From assembly GCF_001305675.1 (NCBI RefSeq), contig NZ_CP011853.1:1798001-1862000 (forward strand): a stretch of DNA of 64,000 bases, given 5' to 3'. Position numbers and translations under genes: made by a program. Below, piece after piece: positions 51,303 to 60,683 of this stretch (the first letter of the stretch is position 1; the number at the start of each line of letters is the position of its first letter). The notes under the pieces are model-generated. The model saw nothing but the letters and a program-made list of their open reading frames with translations. It made no database searches and had not been told where the DNA came from. Source of the DNA: Gordonia phthalatica (lineage in GTDB: Bacteria; Actinomycetota; Actinomycetes; Mycobacteriales; Mycobacteriaceae).

Positions 51303-52284
51303 AGATCGCCTTTGCCAGCGCGCTGAGGACGAGGCCGGTGTCCGGACCGAACATCAGGATCTGGGTCTCGTCCATCGCGACGATGCGACGGTGCCGACCG
51401 GCGTCGGTGTCGGCGATCGCGGGCAGCCGCAGCACCTTGTCCATGCCGCCGACGGAGTCGGCCCCCTGCGTCATCACCAGGATCACCTTCGGATTCGCGC
51501 GGATCATCGACTCGGCGCTGACCTGTGTGAACGCCGCTGTGAGGCCCGCCTCGGTGCCCGCGTCACGACCGCCGAGCGCCGCGATCAGGTCGTCGGCGCC
51601 CGACCGCGGTCCGGCGAGCAGGATGAGGTGCTCTCCGCGGATGTAGAGGAAGCCGATCGTCGGGTCGCCCGACGGCTGCGGAATCAGTGCGCGGGCGTCG
51701 CTGATCTGCTTCTCGGTGCGGGTGACGAGCTTCGCGCCGGCGTCGGGAACGCCGAGAGCGCGGGCGACATCGGTGATGAGCGCGGAGTTGCCCTCGATGG
51801 AGCGTTTGCCGGTGAACACCTCGACGGGGATGCCCGCGGCGCGGAGCTGGTCGACGGCGCCTGCCGGGGTGGCGTCCTCGGTCACGAGCACGATCGACGG
51901 GTTCTGGGCGAGCACGCGTTCGGGATTGATCGCATGCCCGGTCTCGGTCACGTAGGGCAGATCCGCGGCGGACGGGAAGGTGGTCGACCGATCGCGGCCG
52001 ACCACATGCGGCCCGAGACCGAGCGCGAAGACGATGCTGCCCAGCGTGCCGTTGCGATCGAGTGCGATGATCCGCTCGGCGCGCGGACCGGGTTGCAGAC
52101 CGGGGGAGACCGGCACGATGTCGGGGTTCGGCAGCGTCGCGGTGGTGGGACCGGAGCGGAGGGCGGCCTCGGTCGCCGTGGCCCGCGCACGCGTGTCGAT
52201 GGGTTCGGTGGTGCATCCGGTGAGGATCAGCGCCGCGCCGAGCAGCGCGATCAGGAGCGACGCCGCGGATCGCGAGAAAGCCAT
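51295..52284 (-). CDS. hmuT: hemin-binding lipoprotein (ABC substrate-binding protein)
   Basis: This 329-residue lipoprotein has signal LLIALLGAALILTGC with the acylated cysteine in LTGC. A helical-backbone BtuF-like fold follows, with RIIALDRNGTLGSIVFALGL and HVVGRDRSTTFPSAADLPYV. FLYIRGEH contains a candidate tyrosine heme ligand. The ATG at 52284 is the start of the signal peptide; sequence further upstream is not lipoprotein-like. It leads the minus-strand hmuTUV operon, divergent from map. Hemin as ligand is inferred from family resemblance; a siderophore is the alternative. Confidence 0.85.
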   Translation of the reverse strand: MAFSRSAASLLIALLGAALILTGCTTEPIDTRARATATEAALRSGPTTATLPNPDIVPVSPGLQPGPRAERIIALDRNGTLGSIVFALGLGPHVVGRDRSTTFPSAADLPYVTETGHAINPERVLAQNPSIVLVTEDATPAGAVDQLRAAGIPVEVFTGKRSIEGNSALITDVARALGVPDAGAKLVTRTEKQISDARALIPQPSGDPTIGFLYIRGEHLILLAGPRSGADDLIAALGGRDAGTEAGLTAAFTQVSAESMIRANPKVILVMTQGADSVGGMDKVLRLPAIADTDAGRHRRIVAMDETQILMFGPDTGLVLSALAKAIYV

Positions 52285-52319
52285 TACCGTGACATCCGCC
52301 TTCGTTCCGCGCCGCTGTG

Positions 52320-52333
52320 TTAGGTCCACCTTA
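52320..52333. promoter_or_regulatory. candidate metal/iron operator upstream of hmuT
   Basis: TTAGGTCCACCTTA has TTAGGT and ACCTTA arms with one mismatch. It resembles the outer halves of an IdeR/DtxR box but is five bases shorter. It is 36 bases before hmuT. Confidence 0.3.
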
Positions 52334-52386
52334 CTGTTCGACGACCGGTGAGTGCACATCGGTGCGGCGCGAATCACGGTGCGCCG

Positions 52387-52399
52387 TAGAATCACCGGC
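52387..52399 (+). promoter_or_regulatory. leaderless -10 box of map
   Basis: TAGAAT (52387-52392) lies seven bases before the map ATG at 52400, without a ribosome binding site. Confidence 0.45.
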
Positions 52400-53266
52400 A
52401 TGACAGTTCGTGCCCCGCTGGTCCCCGGTGTCGTCTCGCCGACGCTGCCCGTTCCCGACTCCATCCCCCGTCCCGAGTACGCGTGGAAAGACACCGTGAA
52501 CGAGGGCAGTGAACCGTGGGTGCAGACGCCGGAGACCATCGAGAAGATGCGTGTGGCCAGCAGGATCGCGGCCAATGCGCTCGCCGAGGCCGGTCGCGCC
52601 GTGGCACCCGGTGTCACGACCGACGAGCTCGACCGCATCGCGCACCAGTACATGATCGACCACGGCGCCTACCCGTCGACGCTCGGCTACAAGGCGTTCC
52701 CGAAGTCGTGCTGCACTTCGCTGAACGAGGTGATCTGTCACGGCATCCCGGACTCGACGGTGATTCAGGACGGTGACATCGTCAACATCGACGTCACGGC
52801 CTACATCGACGGCGTCCACGGCGACACCAACGCCACCTTCCTGGCGGGCGACGTCTCGCAGGAGGCGCGCGACCTGGTGGAGCGGACCCGGACCGCCACC
52901 GAACGCGCGATCAAGGCGGTCAAGCCCGGCCGCCCGCTCAACGTGGTGGGTCGCGTCATCGAGGCGTACGCCAAGCGGTTCGGCTACACGGTGGTCCGCG
53001 ACTTCACCGGGCACGGCATCGGCGAGACCTTCCACAACGGCCTCATCGTCCTGCATTACGACGAGCCCAGTGTCGACACCGTGCTGGAGCCGGGCATGGT
53101 GTTCACGATCGAGCCGATGATCAACCTCGGGGATCTGCCGTGGGAGATGTGGGACGACGACTGGACCGTCGTGACCGCGGACCGCAAGTGGACGGCCCAG
53201 TTCGAGCACACTCTCGTCGTCACCGAGGAGGGCGCGGAAATCCTCACTCTGCCCGACGTCGTCTGA
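52400..53266 (+). CDS. map: type I methionine aminopeptidase
   Basis: This 288-residue enzyme removes N-terminal methionine. The N-terminal extension (LVPGVVSPTLPVPDSIPRP) is the SH3-binding-like linker of actinobacterial MapB. Metal ligands are in DIVNIDVTAYIDGVHGDTN, the histidine in GHGIGETFHNG, and the glutamates in FTIEPMIN and QFEHTLVVT. The ATG at 52400 matches MapB starts and the leaderless hexamer. It is one of the essential processing enzymes. Confidence 0.95.
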   Translation: MTVRAPLVPGVVSPTLPVPDSIPRPEYAWKDTVNEGSEPWVQTPETIEKMRVASRIAANALAEAGRAVAPGVTTDELDRIAHQYMIDHGAYPSTLGYKAFPKSCCTSLNEVICHGIPDSTVIQDGDIVNIDVTAYIDGVHGDTNATFLAGDVSQEARDLVERTRTATERAIKAVKPGRPLNVVGRVIEAYAKRFGYTVVRDFTGHGIGETFHNGLIVLHYDEPSVDTVLEPGMVFTIEPMINLGDLPWEMWDDDWTVVTADRKWTAQFEHTLVVTEEGAEILTLPDVV

Positions 53267-53268
53267 CA

Positions 53269-53280
53269 TATCCTGTCTGG
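53269..53280 (+). promoter_or_regulatory. leaderless -10 box of the alpha/beta hydrolase gene
   Basis: TATCCT (53269-53274) lies six bases before the GTG at 53281, close behind the map stop. Confidence 0.45.
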
Positions 53281-54108
53281 GTGACCACCTCGCGCCTGAC
53301 GGTAGAACATGACGGTCTGATCTTCGACGTCGAGCAGAGCGGCCCCGCCCGCGGACCCTGGGTGGTCTTTCTGCACGGCTTCCCGGTGAACTCGCAGTGC
53401 TACGACGCGGTGGTTCCCCGTGTACACGAGGCGGGTCTGCGTACTCTGCGCATCGATCAGCGCGGCTACAGCCCGGGCGCCCGGCCCGACGGCGTCGACG
53501 CCTACCGACTCGACAAACTGGTGTCGGACGTCATCGGAATCCTGACCCACCTGAACATCTCGTACTCGATGCTCGTCGGCCACGACTGGGGCGGGATCGT
53601 CGCCTGGCATCTGGCCGCGCGGTACCCGGACCGGTTCACCGGACTGGTGGCGGTCAGCACCGGGCATCCCTCCGCGATGCGCGACTCCCTCGAAGCCGGG
53701 TCGGATCAGCGGCAGCGGTCGGCGTACATCAAGAACTTCGTCGCCGACGACGCCGAGGAGAAGCTCGCGGCGCGCAACGGGATCCTGCTGCGTCGCGCCG
53801 GCGTCACCGCGGAGGAGCTCAAGCCGATCCTGGCGCCGGGCGCCCTGACCGGACCGCTGAACTGGTATCGCGCCAACTTCACCGGCAACATCGCCGAGGC
53901 ACTCGCGTGCCCGCCTGTCGAGATCCCCGCGACCATGCTGTGGAGCGACGGCGACGCAGCCCTGGGCCGCGAGCAGGCCGAGTTCAGCGGCCGCTACGTC
54001 TACTCCGACTTCCGATTCTCGGTCCTCAAAGGCGTCGACCACTGGATCCCGGAGAACGCGTCGCGCGCCCTGGCGACGGAGATCTCGCTGCGCTCGTCGC
54101 GGTTCTAG
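53281..54108 (+). CDS. alpha/beta hydrolase (epoxide-hydrolase-like)
   Basis: This 275-residue hydrolase has the oxyanion region VVFLHGFPVNS and the nucleophile elbow GHDWGG (aspartate), as in epoxide hydrolases and dehalogenases. The histidine is in GVDHWIPE. Sequence IDQRGYSPGARPDGVDAYRL is typical of this subgroup. The GTG start lies 14 bases after map. Substrate is unknown. It converges with the mycothione reductase gene. Confidence 0.88.
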   Translation: MTTSRLTVEHDGLIFDVEQSGPARGPWVVFLHGFPVNSQCYDAVVPRVHEAGLRTLRIDQRGYSPGARPDGVDAYRLDKLVSDVIGILTHLNISYSMLVGHDWGGIVAWHLAARYPDRFTGLVAVSTGHPSAMRDSLEAGSDQRQRSAYIKNFVADDAEEKLAARNGILLRRAGVTAEELKPILAPGALTGPLNWYRANFTGNIAEALACPPVEIPATMLWSDGDAALGREQAEFSGRYVYSDFRFSVLKGVDHWIPENASRALATEISLRSSRF

Positions 54109-54125
54109 TCGACGTTCCGACGTTC

Positions 54126-55520
54126 CTAGTCCAGCTCCAGCCCCAGCAGGGCGTTCTCCAGCACCTCCGGCATGGCCGGGTGGATCCAGTACTGGCCGCG
54201 CGCCATCTCCCGGGCACCCAGCCCGAAGCTCATCGCCTGGATGACGGGCTGGATGACGGTGGACGCCTGCGGGCCGATGAGGTGGGCGCCCAGGATCTCG
54301 CCGGTGGCGCGATCGGCGATCAACTTGCAGAAACCGGTGGTGTCCTCCATCGCCCAGCCGTAGGCGACGTCGCCGTAGTTCTGGACCTTGACGGTGATGT
54401 CTCGGCCGGTGTCGCGGGCCTGCGCCTCGGTGAGGCCGACCGCCGCGATCTGCGGGTGCGTGAACACCGCGAACGGCACGTAACGGTGGTCGAACGCTGC
54501 CAGGTCGTCGGATCCCCACCCGCGCAACAGGTTTCCCTGCACGATGCGCTGCTCGTGGTTGGCGACGTGCTTCAGCTGGTACGGCGAGCTCACGTCGCCG
54601 AGCGCCCACACGTTCTCTGCGGGAGTGCGACCGTGGGCGTCGACCGGGACGCGGCCGTCGTCGAGCAGGGCGACGCCGATCGACTCCAGACCGAGCCGGT
54701 CGCCGTTGGGCGTGCGGCCGGTCGCGACGAGGACGGCGTCCGCCTCGACCGGGTCGCCGTCGGCGAACTCGAGTCGGATGCTGCCGTCCGCCTGCTGCGC
54801 CGCGCCGGTCATCGTCGCGTTCAGTCGGACGGTCCACTCCTGTGCCGCGAGGTCGGTGAACCGCTCGCTGACGTCGTCGTCGAGGGCGCGCAGCAGGCGA
54901 CCGCTGCGTGCGATGACGGTGACGTCCACGCCGAGCGCACCGAAGACGTGCGCGAACTCGGCGGCGATATAGCCGCTGCCGACGATCGCCAGTCGCTTCG
55001 GCAGCGCGGGCAGGCGCATCACGTCGCTGTTGGTGTAGTAGCGGATCCCGGAGCCGGCGATCACCGGCGGCACGTCGGAGCGGGAACCCGCGGCGATCAC
55101 GACCTCGCGGGCCAGGACCTCGTCGCCCGCATCGGTGACCAGGCGGTACCGGTCGCCGTCGCGGCCGTCGAACCGGACGTGGCTGGTGTACACGGTGACG
55201 TTCTCGCAGCGGTCGACGCGGTACTCCTTGCCGCCCTCCGAGATCGGATCGATGCGGCCGAAGACCCGGTTGACGATCGCCGGCCAGTCGACGGAGTTCA
55301 CCGACGCGTCGACGCCGTACGTCGACGCCGTCCGAGCGCTCGCCGCGACGTCGGCGGCGTAGACGAACATCTTGGTGGGGATGCAGCCCACATTGAGGCA
55401 GGTGCCGCCGTAGACGCCCTCCTCGAAGATCGCGATGCCGGCCGCGTCGAACCGCTCGTCGGGGATCGAGTTGCCGCTGCCGGATCCGATGATCGCGAGG
55501 TCGACCTGCTGGGTGGTCAC
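54126..55520 (-). CDS. mtr: mycothione reductase
   Basis: This 464-residue FAD/NAD(P)H disulfide oxidoreductase keeps mycothiol reduced. The redox-active cysteines are Cys41 and Cys46 in GGTCLNVGCIPTK. The FAD site starts LAIIGSGSGNS, the NADPH site LAIVGSGYIAAEFAH, and the C-terminal catalytic dyad is in WIHPAMPEVLENAL. The mycothiol system is restricted to actinobacteria. The GTG start (with GGAG upstream) overlaps the stop of the upstream hydrolase gene, so the two are coupled. Confidence 0.93.
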   Translation of the reverse strand: MTTQQVDLAIIGSGSGNSIPDERFDAAGIAIFEEGVYGGTCLNVGCIPTKMFVYAADVAASARTASTYGVDASVNSVDWPAIVNRVFGRIDPISEGGKEYRVDRCENVTVYTSHVRFDGRDGDRYRLVTDAGDEVLAREVVIAAGSRSDVPPVIAGSGIRYYTNSDVMRLPALPKRLAIVGSGYIAAEFAHVFGALGVDVTVIARSGRLLRALDDDVSERFTDLAAQEWTVRLNATMTGAAQQADGSIRLEFADGDPVEADAVLVATGRTPNGDRLGLESIGVALLDDGRVPVDAHGRTPAENVWALGDVSSPYQLKHVANHEQRIVQGNLLRGWGSDDLAAFDHRYVPFAVFTHPQIAAVGLTEAQARDTGRDITVKVQNYGDVAYGWAMEDTTGFCKLIADRATGEILGAHLIGPQASTVIQPVIQAMSFGLGAREMARGQYWIHPAMPEVLENALLGLELD

Positions 55521-56530
55521 TGCTGTGCTCCTTCGCCGAACATCGTGGTCAGCCATGTCTGGACCTCGCCGTACGCGATGCGGCGGGGTGTTTCGAGAGA
55601 GAGGAAGACGTCGTGGCGGGCATCGGGGACGGCGACCGCCCACACGCGGCGGCCGATGGCCCCGGACCATTGGGCGATCTGCTTCACGTCGAGGACGCAG
55701 TCCGCGGTGTCGACCTCCGGGCGGTACTTCTCGGAGAACCAGGACTTGGCGGATCGCAGCACCAGGGCGGGGACGCCGACGTCGATGCCGCGGTGGAGGC
55801 GGTGCTGGCCGGCGCGGACCGCAGACAGCCACCCGAAGGTGACCGGGAAGCCGGTGAGCGGCTTGCAGCGGAGGTCGTACGACCACTCGCCGTGACGACT
55901 GACGTGCAGGCTCTCGCCGTACGCGTCGGAGAGGTCGCGGGGGACCAGCACGCGGGGCCGCGCCTTGCTCACGCCCTTGATGACGAGGCCGACCGCGTCG
56001 GTTCGGAGCACGGCCTCACCCTGAAGGTCGAGCCACGGGCTGTTCAGGATCAGCCCCTTCACGCGGTCGTGCCGATCGGGGTCCGTCTCGCGGAGCCGGT
56101 TCAGCCACAGCGGCGTGATCAGGCCTCCCGTGGAGTGCCCGATCACGAGGACCTGCGACTCGGGATCGTCGGCCTCGTCGACGATCACGTCCAGAGCCGC
56201 GGTCAGCTCGCGGTCGTAGTACTTCAGGTCCGAGATGTAGTGCGGTTGGTCGCCGTCGCGCAGGGACCGTCCGCATCGTCGCAGGTCGACCGCGTAGAAG
56301 GCGTAGCCGCGGTCGGTGAAGAACTCAGCGAGCTCCTCTTGGAAGAAGTAGTCGGTGAAACCGTGCACGTAGAGGACCGCGCCGTTGCTGGTCGCGGCGA
56401 GGGGCGCGCGGACCAGCGTCGCATCGATCGGTCCGTCGCCGTCGGGGTCGTCGCCGAGCGGGATGCTCAAGGACTGGAATCGGTCGAGGAATTCATCGGG
56501 TCGCCACTGTCGGCTCTTGACGATGCTCAC
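55517..56530 (-). CDS. alpha/beta hydrolase, lysophospholipase/monoacylglycerol-lipase-like
   Basis: This 337-residue protein has VLYVHGFTDYFFQEELAEFF, DLRRCGRSLRDG, the serine elbow VIGHSTGGLITPLW and the C-terminal histidine in VPDARHDVFLS. The S33/hydrolase_4 family fits. The GTG at 56530 is chosen because TATTGT (56538-56543, minus strand) lies seven bases before it. A longer frame reaches 56620 but starts with unlike sequence. It is the first gene of a pair with mtr, as in mycobacteria (Rv2854-Rv2855 neighbourhood). Confidence 0.88.
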   Translation of the reverse strand: MSIVKSRQWRPDEFLDRFQSLSIPLGDDPDGDGPIDATLVRAPLAATSNGAVLYVHGFTDYFFQEELAEFFTDRGYAFYAVDLRRCGRSLRDGDQPHYISDLKYYDRELTAALDVIVDEADDPESQVLVIGHSTGGLITPLWLNRLRETDPDRHDRVKGLILNSPWLDLQGEAVLRTDAVGLVIKGVSKARPRVLVPRDLSDAYGESLHVSRHGEWSYDLRCKPLTGFPVTFGWLSAVRAGQHRLHRGIDVGVPALVLRSAKSWFSEKYRPEVDTADCVLDVKQIAQWSGAIGRRVWAVAVPDARHDVFLSLETPRRIAYGEVQTWLTTMFGEGAQQ

Positions 56531-56543
56531 GCGCTCCACAATA
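56531..56543 (-). promoter_or_regulatory. candidate leaderless -10 box of the hydrolase-mtr pair
   Basis: On the minus strand TATTGT (56543-56538) is seven bases before the GTG at 56530. Confidence 0.4.
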
Positions 56544-56721
56544 GGGTGCGACGCCGCCGTCGCGCTGGTCACCGACCCCGAAGCGATCGCTTGGTCGGGG
56601 TGGCACGCGGTGTCACACACCCCACAATTGCAGTGACCGATGCTGCCTCCGACATCACAATGGTGAACAATGAGTCGGAATACAGGTCGTGAATACCCTA
56701 TGGGTGGAGGAGTTCAGCAGC

Positions 56722-58209
56722 GTGGCCAAAGTGATTAAGACGGATGTAGCGCTGGTCGGCGCGGGAATCATGAGCGCCACGCTCGGCGCCCTGCTCCGTC
56801 AGTTGGAGCCCAGCTGGTCGATCAGTGTCTTCGAGCGCCTCGAAGCGGCGGCCGCCGAGAGCAGCGACCCGTGGAACAACGCCGGTACCGGTCACTCGGC
56901 GCTGTGCGAGTTGAACTACACCCCGGCCGACGCGAACGGTGACATCGACATCACCAAGGCGCTGAACATCAACGAGCAGTTCCAGATGTCGCGCCAGTTC
57001 TGGTCGTTCGGCGTCGACAAGGGCATGCTCGGCGCGCCGGACGAGTTCATCAACCCGATTCCGCACGTGAGCTTCTGCCACGGGCAGGACGGCGTGGACT
57101 TCCTGCGCAAGCGTCACGCGGCGCTGTCGAGCCAGACCCTGTTCGAGGGCATGGAGTTCATCGACGACGACTCCGTCTTCGCCGAGCGTCTGCCGCTGAT
57201 GTCGGCGGGCCGTGACTTCTCCGACCCGGTCGGCCTCAACTGGTACCAGAACGGCACCGACGTCGACTTCGGTGCCCTGACCCAGCAGCTGCTGAACTAC
57301 GTCGGCCGCGACGCCGACCTGTACTTCGGCCACGAGGTCCGCAACCTGACCAAGCAGTCCGACGGCTCCTGGCTGATCAAGGTCCGCAACGGACGCTCGG
57401 GCGAGAAGATCCAGGTCCAGGCCAAGTTCGTCTTCGTCGGCGCAGGCGGCGGCGCCCTGCACCTGCTGCAGAAGTCGGGCATCAAGGAGGCCAAGGGCTT
57501 CGGCGGTTTCCCCGTCAGCGGCGAGTTCTTCCGCTGCAAGAACCCCGACGTGATCTCGCAGCACTCCGCCAAGGTCTACGGCCAGGCCGCCGTCGGTGCT
57601 CCGCCGATGTCGGTGCCGCACCTGGACACCCGCGTCATCAACCACAACCGCGGTCTCCTGTTCGGTCCGTACGCCGGCTGGTCGCCGAAGTTCCTCAAGT
57701 CCGGCGGCATCATGGACCTGCCGAAGTCGGTGAAGCCGGGCAACCTGTTCCCGATGATGTCGATCGCGCCGCAGGAGTTCGGTCTGCTCAAGTACCTGAT
57801 CTCCGAACTCGCCGCGAGCCCGGCCGACCGTGTCCGGACCCTGCAGGACTTCGCTCCGCGCGCCGTCGGCGAGGACTGGGAGCTCATCACCGCCGGACAG
57901 CGCGTCCAGGTGATCCGCAAGCACGGTGCCGGCGGCAAGCTCGAGTTCGGCACCGCCGTCGTCGCCGAGGGCGAAGGCACGCTCGCCGGTCTGCTCGGTG
58001 CCTCGCCGGGTGCGTCGACCGCGGTCCCGGCCATGATCTCGGTTCTGCAGGAGTGCTTCGGCGACACCCGCTTCGAGGGCTGGAAGAGCAAGCTCACCGA
58101 GATGATCCCGTCGTACGGGCAGAAGCTGAACGACAACCCGGCGCTCTTCCGCGAACTGTGGGATTGGACCAGCCGGAGCCTGCAGCTCACCGGCGGCGAC
58201 GACCGCTAG
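56722..58209 (+). CDS. mqo: malate:quinone oxidoreductase
   Basis: This 495-residue membrane-associated FAD enzyme oxidises malate to oxaloacetate and passes electrons to quinone. The FAD motif is DVALVGAGIMSATLGALL. WNNAGTGHSALCELNYTP and GFGGFPVSGEFFRC are Mqo signatures, and GLLFGPYAGWSPKFLK follows. The GTG at 56722 is chosen because GGAGGAG sits nine bases upstream; a GTG at 56689 is in frame. TACCCT (56694-56699) may be the -10 box. A strong terminator follows. Confidence 0.95.
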   Translation: MAKVIKTDVALVGAGIMSATLGALLRQLEPSWSISVFERLEAAAAESSDPWNNAGTGHSALCELNYTPADANGDIDITKALNINEQFQMSRQFWSFGVDKGMLGAPDEFINPIPHVSFCHGQDGVDFLRKRHAALSSQTLFEGMEFIDDDSVFAERLPLMSAGRDFSDPVGLNWYQNGTDVDFGALTQQLLNYVGRDADLYFGHEVRNLTKQSDGSWLIKVRNGRSGEKIQVQAKFVFVGAGGGALHLLQKSGIKEAKGFGGFPVSGEFFRCKNPDVISQHSAKVYGQAAVGAPPMSVPHLDTRVINHNRGLLFGPYAGWSPKFLKSGGIMDLPKSVKPGNLFPMMSIAPQEFGLLKYLISELAASPADRVRTLQDFAPRAVGEDWELITAGQRVQVIRKHGAGGKLEFGTAVVAEGEGTLAGLLGASPGASTAVPAMISVLQECFGDTRFEGWKSKLTEMIPSYGQKLNDNPALFRELWDWTSRSLQLTGGDDR

Positions 58210-58247
58210 TTCAGACCGCCGACGGCGTACCATCACGGCAACGCCTT

Positions 58248-58289
58248 CGCACCACAGGACCAGTGCTGATGCGCTGGTCCTGTGGTGCG
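58248..58289 (+). terminator. terminator after mqo
   Basis: A 16-bp perfect stem (CGCACCACAGGACCAG at 58248-58263 with 58274-58289) with a 10-base loop is followed by TTTT (58290-58293). It is the most classical terminator in the window. Confidence 0.92.
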
Positions 58290-58338
58290 TTTTCGGCGCT
58301 GTTCCGGCCGCACGACCACCATCAGGAGACGATTCACA

Positions 58339-59979
58339 GTGACGCGCAGACGTGACCTCGCCGGAGTCCATGCGGCGCTCGACGCCCTCGCGGACGCCAG
58401 CGTCGGCGATCCCACGACGATGCGTGACCTGCTGGAGGCGGTGCTGCTCGTGGGGCGCGGCCTGGAACTGGATCAGGCGCTCCAGCGCATCGCCGAGGTG
58501 GCCGCCGACGCCCTCGACGCGCGCTACTGCGCGGTCGGCGTCCGCGGGCCGGAACTGAGCCTGCAGGCCTTCGTCCACACCGGCATCTCGCCGGAGATCC
58601 GGGCCACCATGGGGCCGCTGCCCGTCGGACGCGGCGTCCTCGGCGAACTGCTTCACCATCCGGAGGTGTTGCGGATCCGGAAACTCTCGGATCATCCTGC
58701 GTCGATCGGCTTCCCGCCGAATCATCCGCCGATGGACACCTTTCTCGGCGCGCCGATCATCGTGCGCGACGAGCTGTTCGGCAGCATCTACCTCACCGAG
58801 AAGCAGGGTGCGCCGGAGTTCACGCCGCTCGACGAGAAGATCGTCGCGGTCCTCGCGGTCGCAGTCGGGATCGCGGTCGACAACTCTCGAGCCTTCGAGC
58901 GTGCCCAGGCCCGACTGCGGTGGATGCAGGTCATCGCCGACCGCGGCTCCGAGCCGCTCGCAGGCACCGACCTCGCCGACACCCTGGACGGCCTCTGTCG
59001 GGACGTCTCGGCGCTGACCGGTGCCGTGGACGTCTTCATCGTCAACGGCTCCGAGGTGGTCGGTCACACGGGGGCGATGCCGTGCGTGGAGGATCTCTTC
59101 GCGTTCGCCGATCCGGACGACGACGCCGCGTCCGGTCGGCTGGTGGTGCGGCAATTGGCACCGGGATCCCAGCCGTGGCTCCGGCGCGGCGCGAGCTGGG
59201 TCACGATCCAGCCGCTGCAGGGCGGGGTGGGGGACTCCGCGATCGTCGTCACGCGTGTCGACCGTCGGTACTGGACCGGCGAGGAGGTCGCCGGACTGCA
59301 GGGCACGGCCCGCGTCGCCTCCCTGGCGTTGGCCTACGCCGATCAGCAGCAGCTGACCCACGACATGCAACTGCTCGAAGACCGGCACCGCATCGCGCGC
59401 GACCTGCACGACCTCGTCATCCAGCGGCTGTTCGCGATCGGCATGTCGGTGCAGACCATGCAGGCCGCGCGGCAGGCCGTCGACTGCACGGTGATCGACG
59501 AGGAACGGCTGGAGCAGGTGATCACCGACCTCGACGGGACCATCGCGCAGATCCGGACGTCGATCTTCGACCTCCAGGGCATGCCGGGGCACGGGGGACA
59601 GGTCACGCTGCGGCGGCGGGTGCTCGACGTCGTCGCCGAGGTGGCGGCGCACGCGCCGATCGTGCCGAGCGTCGCGTTCGTCGGACCGGTCGACACCCTG
59701 GTGCCCGACGCGCTGGCACCGCACATCGAAGCCGTGCTCCGCGAGGGGATCTCCAACGCGCTCCGCCATTCGGGTGCGGGGCGGATCGGCGTGCGGATCG
59801 TCGCCGACGACGTGGTGACCGTGGAGGTGTCCGACGACGGTCGCGGCATCCCGCCGACCGCGGAGCAGTCGGGTCTGGCGAACCTCACCCGCCGTGCCGA
59901 CACCTGCGACGGCAACTTCACCATCACCAGCAGCCCGTCGTCCGGGACCACCCTCACCTGGACGGCCCCGCTGCACTGA
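58339..59979 (+). CDS. GAF-domain histidine kinase (DevS/DosS-like)
   Basis: This 546-residue sensor has a first GAF domain (about 55-200), a second GAF (about 215-350), a HisKA_3 region with phospho-accepting His357 in HRIARDLHDLVIQRLF, and an HATPase domain (GISNALRHSGAG, DDGRGIP). The first GAF has FPPNHPPMDTFLGAP. The same motif in mycobacterial DosS carries the proximal heme histidine, here His129. Redox, oxygen or NO sensing is therefore likely. The GTG start has AGGAG ten bases upstream. The DevR-like partner is encoded 0.7 kb away on the other strand. Confidence 0.88.
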   Translation: MTRRRDLAGVHAALDALADASVGDPTTMRDLLEAVLLVGRGLELDQALQRIAEVAADALDARYCAVGVRGPELSLQAFVHTGISPEIRATMGPLPVGRGVLGELLHHPEVLRIRKLSDHPASIGFPPNHPPMDTFLGAPIIVRDELFGSIYLTEKQGAPEFTPLDEKIVAVLAVAVGIAVDNSRAFERAQARLRWMQVIADRGSEPLAGTDLADTLDGLCRDVSALTGAVDVFIVNGSEVVGHTGAMPCVEDLFAFADPDDDAASGRLVVRQLAPGSQPWLRRGASWVTIQPLQGGVGDSAIVVTRVDRRYWTGEEVAGLQGTARVASLALAYADQQQLTHDMQLLEDRHRIARDLHDLVIQRLFAIGMSVQTMQAARQAVDCTVIDEERLEQVITDLDGTIAQIRTSIFDLQGMPGHGGQVTLRRRVLDVVAEVAAHAPIVPSVAFVGPVDTLVPDALAPHIEAVLREGISNALRHSGAGRIGVRIVADDVVTVEVSDDGRGIPPTAEQSGLANLTRRADTCDGNFTITSSPSSGTTLTWTAPLH

Positions 59980-59996
59980 CCCTGCGGTCGGCGGGG

Positions 59997-60683
59997 TCAG
60001 TCGGCCAGGCGCCGGTCCTGGACCTCGCTGTCGGGGACGATGATCACGTCGCGTTCTTCGGTGAGGACGTGCAGGAAGCCGGGCTCGGCTTCGAGGATGT
60101 AGCCGTCGATCACCCCGTTGTCGGTGGTGATCTGTTCGGCGCTCATCCACGGCGCGTCGTTGAATGCGGCCAGGGCGAGGAGCCCGGCCGCGGCGATCAG
60201 CGCCGTCTTCCGGGTGACGGCGAGAATCGCATCGTGCAGGACGCCGCGGTGGAGGACCATGCGCAGCGACACCACGATCACGCAGAATCCGGCCGCACCG
60301 ACCAGCGTCCAGACGTTCCCGAAGGTCGTCGACAGGGTCACCGTGATGACGATGAGCACGATCAGCGACAGGATCGTCGTCACCTGCAGTGTTCCGCGAT
60401 GCTGCGGGGCCGGCCACACGATGCGCATGAGCACGAGCGGCAGCAGCACCGCGACCAGGATCCCCGTCAGCAGCGGCTGCCCGACCACCGTCCCGAAAGC
60501 GATCGGGAAGGCGTCGGAGAAGTCGAAGGTGTCGGAGATCGCCGCCACCACATTCCAGTCCCAGTGCGCGACGGCCAGCATCCGCAGCACCAGGAAGGCG
60601 ACGGCGATGCCGGCCGTCGCACCGAGTTCGAGGCGGAAGTCGCCGCCCGCGTCGCGCGTATCCGGTTCGGTCTCAGCGCTCAC
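59997..60683 (-). CDS. membrane protein of unknown function in the DevR operon
   Basis: This 228-residue protein has about five hydrophobic helices (TAGIAVAFLVLRMLAVAH, LLTGILVAVLLPLVLMRIVW, ILSLIVLIVITVTLS, VGAAGFCVIVVSLRMVL, TALIAAAGLLALAAF). A soluble C-terminal stretch (YILEAEPGFLHVLTEERDVI) follows. I recognise no family. The GTG start overlaps the end of the DevR-like gene by 11 bases, so it is co-translated with the regulator. It converges with the histidine kinase gene. It may be a regulated membrane component or a sensor accessory. Confidence 0.75.
   Translation of the reverse strand: MSAETEPDTRDAGGDFRLELGATAGIAVAFLVLRMLAVAHWDWNVVAAISDTFDFSDAFPIAFGTVVGQPLLTGILVAVLLPLVLMRIVWPAPQHRGTLQVTTILSLIVLIVITVTLSTTFGNVWTLVGAAGFCVIVVSLRMVLHRGVLHDAILAVTRKTALIAAAGLLALAAFNDAPWMSAEQITTDNGVIDGYILEAEPGFLHVLTEERDVIIVPDSEVQDRRLAD

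Noticed and set aside
49839..51326. Long plus-strand frame opposite hmuV-hmuU
   Set aside because: It is antisense to two genes with complete ABC and FecCD motifs and has no domain of its own.
56698..60417. A 1239-codon minus-strand frame opposite mqo and the kinase
   Set aside because: Both plus-strand genes have full domain sets; the minus frame has no recognisable domain and crosses the mqo terminator.
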